Shown here: positions 1 through 6,865 of the stretch, one piece after another | Numbering within the stretch: the stretch's first letter is position 1 | Layout: every line of letters begins with the position of its first letter | Assembly (NCBI RefSeq): GCF_001665685.1 | Contig: NZ_LZTB01000088.1 | Coordinates: 1-64,000, forward strand | DNA from: Mycobacterium sp. 852013-50091_SCH5140682 | GTDB taxonomy: Bacteria; Actinomycetota; Actinomycetes; Mycobacteriales; Mycobacteriaceae | Direction of reading: 5' to 3' | Length of the DNA stretch: 64,000 nt | Translations under genes and position numbers: made by a program | Notes under the pieces: generated by a model | What the model was told of the DNA's origin: nothing | What the model saw: the letters and a program-made list of their open reading frames with translations, nothing else | Database searches by the model: none

Positions 1-162
1 CACCGAACTCGGTTGAACGCAGTCGGGTACCAACCCGCTTGACGAACTACGTTGAGACGAGGACCGGGCCGGCCACCCCAACCCTTGACAAAAACCAGTT
101 ACGAAGGTGTTTGTTGCCCGACACGCCGTGTCCTTGCAGCATTTTGCGCACGCTCGGCGCCG

Positions 163-363
163 TCACGTGATGCGAAACCGCTTGAGCCGCGCGGTCGCTC
201 CTGAGATCAACTCCACGCGGTTGCGTGGCACACCGAGATGCGCGGCAAGCACTTTCGTGACGGCGTCGTTGGCCTTGCCGTCGACGGCGGCCTCCTGCAC
301 CCTCACCGTCGCGCGAGCGTGCGCAAAATGCCGCTGGCGCGAGGCGTGTCGCGGGGCAGACAC
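163..363 (-). pseudogene. 5'-truncated DUF167 (YggU-like) gene remnant
   Basis: The reading frame keeps the C-terminal core of the small DUF167 family: a VDGKAN block, a short helix, then SGATARLKRFRI. Only about 50 residues (encoded by roughly 163-311) look like the family. The residues before that come from the arms and loop of a palindromic repeat at 312-374 and do not resemble the usual first beta strands. DUF167 proteins are normally about 75-100 residues, so the gene seems to have lost its 5' end to the repeat. The ATG at 363 would still allow a 66-residue product, so a functional short protein is not excluded. The family's biochemical role is unknown to me. Confidence 0.6.
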
Positions 364-374
364 GCACGCTCGCG
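312..374. repeat. Dispersed palindromic repeat, copy A
   Basis: A perfect 12-base inverted repeat (CGCGAGCGTGCG at 312-323 and its complement at 363-374) encloses a smaller hairpin, GCGTGTC/GACACGC at 344-350 and 359-365. On the minus strand it shares GCGAGC, then CGCGACACGCC at nearly the same offset, with the palindrome at 54501-54559, so the two look like members of one family. It sits directly after the thiolase stop codon and may act as a terminator. Confidence 0.6.
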
Positions 375-387
375 GGGCAGGTGAGGC

Positions 388-1590
388 CTACCGCGCGACG
401 ATGACCGACGAGCCGTGGCCGAACAGGCCCTGGTTGGCGGTGACGCCGACCTTCGCGCCTTCGACCTGTCTGCCCGTCGCGGTGCCGCGCAGCTGCCAGG
501 TGAGCTCGCACACCTGCGCGATGGCCTGGGCCGGGATGGCCTCGCCGAAGCACGCCAGCCCGCCCGACGGGTTGACGGGAACCCGCCCGCCGATCGTCGT
601 GGCACCGGACCTCAGCAGCTGTTCGCCTTCACCTTTGGCGCACAGACCCAGGTGTTCGTACCAGTCCAGCTCCAGTGCCGTCGACAGGTCGTACACCTCG
701 GCCAGGCTGACGTCCTCGGGCCCGATACCGGCTTCGGCGTATGCCGCGTCGAGGATCTGATCCTTGAACACCCGCTCGGGCGCGGCCACGACGGCGGTGG
801 AATCCGTTGCGATGTCCGGCAATTCGGGCAGATGCTGGGGGTAGCGCGGGGTCACGGTCGAAATGGCCCGTACTGACGGGACACCTTCCAGTGACCCGAA
901 GTGCTTCTCCGCGAACGACTTCGAAGCCACTACCAGAGCCGCGGCACCGTCGGAGGTCGCGCAGATGTCGAGCTGACGCAGTGGATCGGAGACCACCGGG
1001 CTGGCCAGCACGTCCTCGACCGCGGTTTCCTTGCGGTAGCGGGCATTCGGGTTCTGCAGGCCGTGCCGCGAGTTCTTCACCTTCACCTGTGCGAAGTCCG
1101 CGGCGGTGGCACCGTAGAGATCCATTCGGCGCCGCGCCAGCAGGGCGAAGTACACCGGGTTCATCGCACCGATCAGGTGGAAACGCTGCCAGTCGGGATC
1201 GTTCTTGCGTTCGCCGCCGACCGGGGCAAACGCGCCCTTTGGTGTGGTGTCGGCGCCGATCACCAGTGCGACATCGCAGAATCCGGCCAGGATGTGGGCG
1301 CGGGCGCTCTGCAGGGCCTGCGAACCCGACGCACACGCCGCGTACGAGGACGACACCGGCACGCCGTTCCAGCCGAGCTTCTGGGCGAAGGTCGACCCGG
1401 CGATGAAGCCGGGGTAGCCGTTGCGGATGGTGTCGGCGCCTGCGACCAGTTGAATCTGGCGCCAGTCCAGGCCGGCCTCGGCCAGGGCCGCGCGCGCGGC
1501 GACGACGCCGTACTCGGTGAAGTCGCGTCCCCACTTGCCCCACGGGTGCATGCCCGCGCCGAGGATGTACAGCGGTTCGGGAGTGCTCAT
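388..1590 (-). CDS. Thiolase-fold lipid-transfer protein (Ltp type), Rv1627c-like
   Basis: A 400-residue protein of the thiolase superfamily, non-decarboxylating SCP2/Ltp branch. The nucleophile cysteine is C86 in SSYAACASGS. The C-terminal segment reads NPSGGLACFGEA where classical thiolases have a GHP histidine motif, so it may be an Ltp2-like aldolase or acyl-transfer enzyme rather than a standard thiolase. The ATG start overlaps the stop of the upstream DUF35 gene by 4 bases (ATGA), so the two are translationally coupled; thiolase/DUF35 pairs usually form a complex acting on acyl-CoA steroid or lipid intermediates. A KstR-type operator lies upstream of the pair, which points to sterol or lipid catabolism. 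The substrate cannot be read from sequence. Confidence 0.88.
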   Translation of the reverse strand: MSTPEPLYILGAGMHPWGKWGRDFTEYGVVAARAALAEAGLDWRQIQLVAGADTIRNGYPGFIAGSTFAQKLGWNGVPVSSSYAACASGSQALQSARAHILAGFCDVALVIGADTTPKGAFAPVGGERKNDPDWQRFHLIGAMNPVYFALLARRRMDLYGATAADFAQVKVKNSRHGLQNPNARYRKETAVEDVLASPVVSDPLRQLDICATSDGAAALVVASKSFAEKHFGSLEGVPSVRAISTVTPRYPQHLPELPDIATDSTAVVAAPERVFKDQILDAAYAEAGIGPEDVSLAEVYDLSTALELDWYEHLGLCAKGEGEQLLRSGATTIGGRVPVNPSGGLACFGEAIPAQAIAQVCELTWQLRGTATGRQVEGAKVGVTANQGLFGHGSSVIVAR

Positions 1591-2051
1591 GCTGATTCCT
1601 CCGTGCTCCGAGCGTCCGCGATCCTCCAGGCGTGGGTGGTGCGCTCGACGCCCTCGTCGTCGGTGTAGAGCGTCATGGTGGTCAGCTCCATCTCGATCCC
1701 GACCTTGAGGTCGGCGGCCAACGTGCCCTCGACGACCTTGCCCAACACGATCAGGCCTTCGTCGGCCAGTTCCACCGCGGCGATCGCGAACGGCTCGAAC
1801 GGATCGGACTTGGGGTACGGCGACGGCGGCAGGTATCGGTTTTCGGTGTAGCTCCACACCTTTCCGCGGCGGGACAGCGGCACCAGATCGAGCGTGTCGC
1901 TGTCGCACGCGGGATTGGGGCAGTTGTTCTCCCGCGGCGGGAACACATACGTGGCGCACCGGGTGCACTTGCCGCCGACGAGATGGGTGACACCGGCGTC
2001 GTCGGTGGTGAACCAACCTTCGATCGCGGGTTGCGTGGTTGCTGCTGGCAC
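1587..2051 (-). CDS. DUF35 zinc-ribbon/OB-fold acyl-CoA-binding protein, Rv1628c-like
   Basis: A 154-residue DUF35 protein. Four cysteines (C29, C32, C44, C49 with the GTG start used here) form the N-terminal rubredoxin-like zinc ribbon, followed by an OB fold. Members of this family partner with thiolase-like or MaoC-like subunits and bind the CoA end of the substrate. The open frame runs much further upstream, but protein-like sequence begins only at QPAIEGWFTTDD, so GTG at 2051 is the most sensible start; the Shine-Dalgarno is weak. The last codons overlap the thiolase ATG. The KstR-like box at 2085-2098 lies 34 bases upstream. Confidence 0.85.
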   Translation of the reverse strand: MPAATTQPAIEGWFTTDDAGVTHLVGGKCTRCATYVFPPRENNCPNPACDSDTLDLVPLSRRGKVWSYTENRYLPPSPYPKSDPFEPFAIAAVELADEGLIVLGKVVEGTLAADLKVGIEMELTTMTLYTDDEGVERTTHAWRIADARSTEESA

Positions 2052-2084
2052 GGGGCTCAGCGTAACCGAATCGGGCGGCAAAAC

Positions 2085-2098
2085 TGAAACGTGTTGCA
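2085..2098. promoter_or_regulatory. KstR operator (cholesterol regulon box)
   Basis: TGAAACGTGTTGCA fits the published 14-base KstR motif TnnAACnnGTTnnA at every fixed position. It is the core of a 22-base near-palindrome (2081-2102). It lies between the divergent DUF35-thiolase pair and the TetR gene, closest to the former. I recall Rv1627c-Rv1628c being listed in the M. tuberculosis KstR regulon. Confidence 0.8.
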
Positions 2099-2124
2099 GT
2101 TTGAGGGCAGGATCCGTGAATTGG

Positions 2125-2153
2125 TTGAACAGTACGAAACTGTTTCGTACACT
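2125..2153 (+). promoter_or_regulatory. Promoter and operator of the TetR gene
   Basis: TTGAAC (2125-2130), a 17-base spacer and TACACT (2148-2153) make a good promoter ending 6 bases before GTG 2160. A perfect 19-base palindrome, GTACGAAACTGTTTCGTAC (2132-2150), fills the spacer and runs into the -10 box. This is a typical arrangement for an autorepressing TetR operator. Confidence 0.75.
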
Positions 2154-2159
2154 TCCGGT

Positions 2160-2729
2160 GTGGTTCGAGGTATGGAGCGTGAACAGGCCGTGTTGGCCGC
2201 GACGGCCGAGTTGCTGGTGGAGCGGGGATACCAGGCGCTGACCACGGATGCCGTGGCTGCGCGTGCGGGTGCCAGCAAGGCCACCATCTATCGCCGGTGG
2301 CCGAACAAGGCCCAGTTGGTGCGCGCCGCGTTGGACGCCGCCGACGCCGCCCGCAACGCGGCGGTGCCCGATACCGGGCAGCTGCGCAGCGACCTGTTCG
2401 CGGTGATGGACGCCATCGCCGCGGATGTGGCCGACCCCCTGACGCGGGTGACGGCCGAGTTGGCGACGCTCATGCGCCACGACGAACAGCTCGCGCAGGC
2501 CATCCGCGAGCACCTCGACAAGGAGGAGCTCTCGCCGTTTCACGATGCGCTGCAACGCGCGATCGCCCGCGGCGACATCGCCCCCGACACCGACGTCGAG
2601 CTGGTCCATGACGTGGCCGAGGCCATGATCCTGCGGCAGGTCCACCTGGACCGGCCGGTCGACGCCGCGTTCAGCGCACGGCTCGTCGACGACGTGTTGC
2701 TCGTCCTGCTCGGGGGTGACGGGCTATGA
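2160..2729 (+). CDS. TetR-family repressor
   Basis: A 189-residue TetR/AcrR regulator. The N-terminal helix-turn-helix is clear (TTDAVAARAGASKATIYRRW), followed by a divergent all-alpha ligand-binding domain. GTG 2160 is chosen because a -10 box ends 6 bases earlier, implying a leaderless transcript; ATG 2172 is the alternative. Its stop codon overlaps the ATG of the following FAD monooxygenase by 4 bases, so repressor and enzyme are one operon. It probably binds the 19-base palindrome upstream and responds to an aromatic substrate of the neighbouring monooxygenases, but the ligand is unknown. Confidence 0.88.
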   Translation: MVRGMEREQAVLAATAELLVERGYQALTTDAVAARAGASKATIYRRWPNKAQLVRAALDAADAARNAAVPDTGQLRSDLFAVMDAIAADVADPLTRVTAELATLMRHDEQLAQAIREHLDKEELSPFHDALQRAIARGDIAPDTDVELVHDVAEAMILRQVHLDRPVDAAFSARLVDDVLLVLLGGDGL

Positions 2730-4171
2730 CCGTCGTGATCGCCGGCGCAGGGCCCACCGGTTTGACGCTGGCCATCGAGCTGGCCAGGCGCGGCGTGCCG
2801 TGCCGGGTGCTGGACAAAGCGGCGACGCTGTTCCCGGGCTCTCGCGGCAAGGGGCTGCAGCCGCGCACGCTGGAGGTCTTCGACGACCTCGGGGTGATCG
2901 GTGAGGTGCTCGCCGCCGGTGAGTCATTTCCGCCCATGCGGTTGTACCGCGGTGCCGAGATGGTCTGGGAGAAGCCGATCTACGAGTTGCTGGGACTGCC
3001 CGAGCTGGAATCCACACCGGCGGTGCCGTACCCGTTCACGTGGCTGATCCCGCAGTGGCGCACCGACCAGATCCTGGCTGCGCGGTTCGCCGAGCTCGGC
3101 GGGACGATCGAATTCGACACCGAGGTAACGGGTTTCGTGCAAGCCGACGACGGGGTTGCCGTTCAGACGAACCGCGGAACCATCCGGGCCGACTACCTCG
3201 TCGGCGCCGACGGCGGCCGCAGCACGGTACGCAAAGTGGCCGGCGTCGAGTTCCTCGGTGGTGCGCTGACCCAGGAGCGCATCGTGGTCGGTGACGTGCG
3301 GGCCACCGGTCTCGACGGCCGGTGCTGTCACCTGCTGACGCGTGACGGCGACCAGTCCAAGCGGTTCTCCTTGTGGAACCTGCCCGGCAGCGAGCACTAC
3401 CAGTTGGTGGTGACCATGGCGCCGGGCGAGGATCCGCCCGCGCTGACGCTCGACGGTATGCAGAGAATGCTCGACGAACGCTCGGGCCGACGCGATGTGG
3501 TGCTCTCGGAGCTGCGGTGGATCTCGCTCTATCGCGTCAATCTCCTGATGGCGCAACGCTTCCGGATGGGCCGGGTGTTCCTGGCCGGTGATGCCGCCCA
3601 TGTCCACTCACCCGCCGGGGGACAGGGCGTCAACACCGGTGTGCAAGACGCCTACAACCTCGGCTGGAAACTGGCCGCGGTGCTGGCCGGCGCACCCGAT
3701 CAGCTGCTGGACAGCTACGAGGCTGAACGCCTGCCCGTCGCCGCCGACGTGCTGCACCTCAGTGGCGCGTTGCACCGCCAGGGGTTCGGCTCGGCCGGGC
3801 CTGCGCCGGCGGCCATCCACCAGCTGGATATCAGCTATCGGGGCGGCCCGCTCGGCGACTCCGCCGATGCGCCCGGCGCGCTGCAGGTCGGTGACCGGGC
3901 GCCCGACGGCCTGCTGCCGGACGGGCGTCGGCTCTTCGACGTTTTTCGCGGGCCGCACTGGACTGTGCTCGAATTCAACACTCCCACCGTCGATTTCGGC
4001 GTCCCTAGCGGCCGCTTCACACCCAGCCCCGATTATGACGTACCTGCGGGCTGCCACGTCCTGGTCCGGCCCGACGGGTACGTCGGCGCGATCAGCAGCC
4101 GGGCGGACGTCATCGCGCACCGGCTGCGCCACGCAGGATCCGCACCAGATCAGTGTGGTTGTCCCGCATGA
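2726..4171 (+). CDS. FAD-dependent aromatic hydroxylase, PheA/TfdB type
   Basis: A 481-residue class A flavoprotein monooxygenase. Visible motifs are the N-terminal Rossmann GAGPTG (residues 7-12), the central DG motif in VGADGGRSTVRK and the GD motif in VFLAGDAAHVHSP. The C-terminal thioredoxin-like extension is that of the phenol or polyketide hydroxylase group. It should use NAD(P)H and oxygen to hydroxylate an aromatic or polyketide-like substrate. It is translationally coupled to the TetR gene. Its last 62 bases overlap the convergent alpha/beta hydrolase gene at 4110, which is unusual and may mean the C-terminus has drifted: it ends in a short GCGCPA-like tail. Confidence 0.87.
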   Translation: MTVVIAGAGPTGLTLAIELARRGVPCRVLDKAATLFPGSRGKGLQPRTLEVFDDLGVIGEVLAAGESFPPMRLYRGAEMVWEKPIYELLGLPELESTPAVPYPFTWLIPQWRTDQILAARFAELGGTIEFDTEVTGFVQADDGVAVQTNRGTIRADYLVGADGGRSTVRKVAGVEFLGGALTQERIVVGDVRATGLDGRCCHLLTRDGDQSKRFSLWNLPGSEHYQLVVTMAPGEDPPALTLDGMQRMLDERSGRRDVVLSELRWISLYRVNLLMAQRFRMGRVFLAGDAAHVHSPAGGQGVNTGVQDAYNLGWKLAAVLAGAPDQLLDSYEAERLPVAADVLHLSGALHRQGFGSAGPAPAAIHQLDISYRGGPLGDSADAPGALQVGDRAPDGLLPDGRRLFDVFRGPHWTVLEFNTPTVDFGVPSGRFTPSPDYDVPAGCHVLVRPDGYVGAISSRADVIAHRLRHAGSAPDQCGCPA

Positions 4172-4781
4172 GGTTGTGCGCACCGCTCAGCGAATGCGTC
4201 GTCCACGCCGGATCGTCGCGCAGCCGCGCGTAGGTCGCGGCGAATGGCGACTCCGTCGGCCAGTTCTCCGCACGGACGTACACGCGCCGGATGCCGGACG
4301 GCTCGTCGCCGAGTCGCACCGGCTGCATTAGCGACGCCAGTGGATGCGCGGTGGCGCGCTCGTCGAAAAACGGCAGCGGGGGTACGCCGTATCCGGTCGA
4401 GTCCACCCCGATATACCACTGGCGCTGCTCGTCGTTGGTCAGCGTCCAGCAGGATTCGCCGTCGCGCGGCACGAACGCGTCCACGTAGACCAGCGCGCTC
4501 ACCCGGTCGGGGACCCGGTCGGCGACGGCGGTGATCACCATGCCGCCGTAGCTGTGTCCCACCAGCACCGCGTCGGTGATGTCGTGGACGTCGAATTCCG
4601 CGAGGACGTCGGCGATGTGGGTGTCGAGGTTGACGCCCGCATGCAGCAGGTGCGCGCGTTCGGCAATGCCGGTCAGGGTGAGGGCCAGCACCCGATGACC
4701 GTCGGCGCGCAGTGCGCCGGCGAGGTCGTCGAAGCACCAACCGCCATGGCACGCGCCGGGCACCAGGACGAACGTAGTCAT
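4110..4781 (-). CDS. Alpha/beta hydrolase (esterase or hydroxynitrile-lyase-like)
   Basis: A 223-residue alpha/beta hydrolase of the small EstC/MEKC2-like type. It has an N-terminal LVPGACHGGW oxyanion segment, nucleophile S77 in GHSYGG and a C-terminal histidine in GAHNLMRDN. The gene follows the FAD monooxygenase at 4778 with a 4-base ATGA overlap, so the two are co-transcribed and probably act in sequence on one substrate: ring hydroxylation followed by C-C or ester cleavage. Its 3' end overlaps the convergent monooxygenase gene. Confidence 0.85.
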   Translation of the reverse strand: MTTFVLVPGACHGGWCFDDLAGALRADGHRVLALTLTGIAERAHLLHAGVNLDTHIADVLAEFDVHDITDAVLVGHSYGGMVITAVADRVPDRVSALVYVDAFVPRDGESCWTLTNDEQRQWYIGVDSTGYGVPPLPFFDERATAHPLASLMQPVRLGDEPSGIRRVYVRAENWPTESPFAATYARLRDDPAWTTHSLSGAHNLMRDNHTDLVRILRGAAGAR

Positions 4782-5899
4782 CGGGAACTCCTGTCCGCGA
4801 ACGTGTTTCGGCGGTAATCGGCGGTGACGCGCGCGAGTTCATCCGGGCTGCCCGCATGCATCTCTCGGTTGGCCCGCACCACCTCAGCGGTTTCGGGAAC
4901 ACGCCGGGCCTCGTACCCGGCCACGCCGTGGCCCGCGGCCAATTCGTCGGCGAGGGCCCGGGCGTCGAGGATGGCCTGCGAGCCACCGTTGGCGCCAACG
5001 GGATACATCGGATGGGCGGCATCGCCGAGCAGAGTGACCCGTCGAGTGCCCCAGTGGGACAACGGCTCTCGGTCGACCATCGGATACTCGAAGACCGCGT
5101 CCGATCGGGCCACCAGGGCCGCTGGGTCCAGCCAGCCCAGCTGCCAGCCCGACATGTGGGCGGCGACGGCCGCAGGGTCCGTCGGGGCGTTCCAGTTCGC
5201 ATCGCCGGGCAGTGGGCCGGGATCTGATTCGCTGACCTGCAGCACCCAGTTCACCAGATCGCCGCCGATCGGGTACGTGACCAGTTCGACTCCGTCCGGG
5301 CCCTTGACGATCGCCATCGTGCGGCCGTCGAGGAACGGCGGCATGTGGCTGGCACCGCGGAACATCCGCACGCCGGACCAGAGCAGCGGATCCGGGCCCG
5401 GATGCAGTCTGCGTCGCACCATCGACTGAACGCCGTCCGCACCCACGAACACCTCTGCGGTGAAGTCCCCGGCCCGGGTCTGCACGCGCACCCCGGTCGA
5501 CGATTCGGTGAAATCCACGACGCCCGCGCCGGTCCGCACCGCATCGGGCCCGAGCCGGTCGGCGACGGCGTCGAGCAGCAACATCTGCAGCCGGCCGCGG
5601 TGCACCGAGCATTGCGGATAGCCGTATCCGCCTTCGATTCCGCGGGGTTCGCGGAACAACAGAGCGCCGTCGGAGGTGTAGAAGTCGATGACTGCCGGCG
5701 TTGCCGAGATGTTCTGCAGCGCATCGCCGAGGCCGAGCTCGTGCAACTCGCGGACGGCATGCGGCAGGAGGTTGATACCGACGCCGAGCGGGGCCAGTTC
5801 GCGGGCCGATTCCACGACGGTGACGCCGATGCCGCGGGCGTGCAGGCTCAATGCAGTGGTGAGGCCGCCTATACCGGCCCCGGCGATGACGATGTTCAT
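4778..5899 (-). CDS. FAD-dependent monooxygenase, salicylate/3-hydroxybenzoate hydroxylase-like
   Basis: A 373-residue group A flavin monooxygenase. It shows GAGIGG at residues 7-12, a DG-type motif (VGADGVQSMVRRRL) and a GD motif (VTLLGDAAHPMYPVGANG). The form lacking a thioredoxin tail is typical of salicylate or 6-hydroxynicotinate hydroxylases. It is the first gene of a two-gene minus-strand operon with the hydrolase. It is transcribed divergently from a LysR regulator 71 bases away, so that regulator likely controls it. The substrate is unknown. Confidence 0.87.
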   Translation of the reverse strand: MNIVIAGAGIGGLTTALSLHARGIGVTVVESARELAPLGVGINLLPHAVRELHELGLGDALQNISATPAVIDFYTSDGALLFREPRGIEGGYGYPQCSVHRGRLQMLLLDAVADRLGPDAVRTGAGVVDFTESSTGVRVQTRAGDFTAEVFVGADGVQSMVRRRLHPGPDPLLWSGVRMFRGASHMPPFLDGRTMAIVKGPDGVELVTYPIGGDLVNWVLQVSESDPGPLPGDANWNAPTDPAAVAAHMSGWQLGWLDPAALVARSDAVFEYPMVDREPLSHWGTRRVTLLGDAAHPMYPVGANGGSQAILDARALADELAAGHGVAGYEARRVPETAEVVRANREMHAGSPDELARVTADYRRNTFADRSSR

Positions 5900-5956
5900 G
5901 CCTCAAGCGTGCGCCGAGCAGCAGTTATACGTCCAATACCGTCTTACTACACAAAC

Positions 5957-5962
5957 TATAAT
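5957..5962 (+). promoter_or_regulatory. -10 box of the lysR gene
   Basis: A consensus TATAAT ends 8 bases before the ATG at 5971, so the mRNA would be leaderless or nearly so. The 71-base gap to the divergent monooxygenase is AT-rich for this genome and should hold the LysR binding site; no single T-N11-A palindrome stands out clearly. Confidence 0.6.
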
Positions 5963-5970
5963 CATCCATT

Positions 5971-6855
5971 ATGGAACTGCGGCAGCTCGAATACTTCATC
6001 GCCGTCACCGAGGAAGCCAATTTCACCCGCGCCGCGCAGCGGGTACATGTCGCACAGCCAGCGGTCAGTGCCCAGATCGCCCGGCTGGAGCGGGAATTGG
6101 GCCAGCCGCTGCTGGACCGGTCCCGGCGCGAGGTCCGGCTCACCGCGGCGGGGGAGGCGGTGCTGCCTTACGCGCGGGCCGCGCTCGACGCGGTCCGTCA
6201 GGCCAAGACCGCGGTCGACGAGCTCGCCCAGCTGGTCCGCGGTTCGGTGACCATCGGCACCGTGACGGCCCACAACGTCGACATGCCGCAGCTGCTGGCG
6301 CGGTATCACCAGGCGCACCCCGCGGTGGAGATCACGCTGTCCACCGACACCTCGGACGCGCTGATCGACGGTGTCCGCAGCGGCAGGTTCGACGTCGCGA
6401 TCACATCGGTCGGTTCCGACGAGGTGCCCGACGGGCTCTCCGTCGCCACCACGACCGACCAGCCCATCGAGGCTGTGGTGGGTCGCACCGATCCGTGGGC
6501 GACGCGCCGCACGGTCACCCTTGTCGCGCTCACGCAACGCCCGCTGATCGCACTGCCCGCCGGCGGCGGCATCCGACGGCAGTTCGACCGGGCCTGCGCG
6601 GCGGCGGGGGTCACGCCGCACGTGGTGTTCGAGGCTGCCACGCCCGACGCGCTCGCCGACCTCGCCGCTCGAGGGCTGGGTGTGGCCATCGTGCCCGGGT
6701 CGGTGGCGCGCGAGCGCACCGATGTCCACGCCATCACGATCCGGCCCGAACTGCGCGGCCGGTTGGTGCTGGCCTGGCGTGCGATCGGGCCCATCAGCCC
6801 GGCGGCGCGGGCGCTGATCGAGATGGCTACCGAACTCGTCGGAGGCGGTGCATAG
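5971..6855 (+). CDS. LysR-family transcriptional regulator
   Basis: A 294-residue LysR regulator. The winged helix-turn-helix is at residues 1-60 (MELRQLEYFIAVTEEANFTRAA, then QPAVSAQIARLE), followed by a two-lobed effector-binding domain starting near VRGSVTIG. It is divergent from the monooxygenase/hydrolase operon and is presumably its activator, responding to an aromatic compound. Its last bases contain the promoter of polA, whose start lies 10 bases after the stop codon. Confidence 0.9.
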   Translation: MELRQLEYFIAVTEEANFTRAAQRVHVAQPAVSAQIARLERELGQPLLDRSRREVRLTAAGEAVLPYARAALDAVRQAKTAVDELAQLVRGSVTIGTVTAHNVDMPQLLARYHQAHPAVEITLSTDTSDALIDGVRSGRFDVAITSVGSDEVPDGLSVATTTDQPIEAVVGRTDPWATRRTVTLVALTQRPLIALPAGGGIRRQFDRACAAAGVTPHVVFEAATPDALADLAARGLGVAIVPGSVARERTDVHAITIRPELRGRLVLAWRAIGPISPAARALIEMATELVGGGA

Positions 6856-6858
6856 AGT
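6836..6858 (+). promoter_or_regulatory. polA promoter with weak match to the RecA-independent damage motif
   Basis: TAGAGT (6853-6858) is a -10 box 7 bases before the GTG start of polA. Exactly 8 bases upstream of it lies TCGTCGGAG (6836-6844), one base away from the TTGTCGGAG in front of uvrB and two from the TTGTCRGTG consensus. The element lies inside the end of lysR. Confidence 0.5.
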
Positions 6859-6865
6859 TAGGACC

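Noticed and set aside
85..113. TTGACA promoter-like sequence on the plus strand near the window start
   Set aside because: No convincing -10 at the right distance and no plus-strand gene follows until 2160.
6848..6865. ATG 6848 as the polA start
   Set aside because: It lies within the promoter; the -10 box TAGAGT sits after it, so GTG 6866 is preferred.
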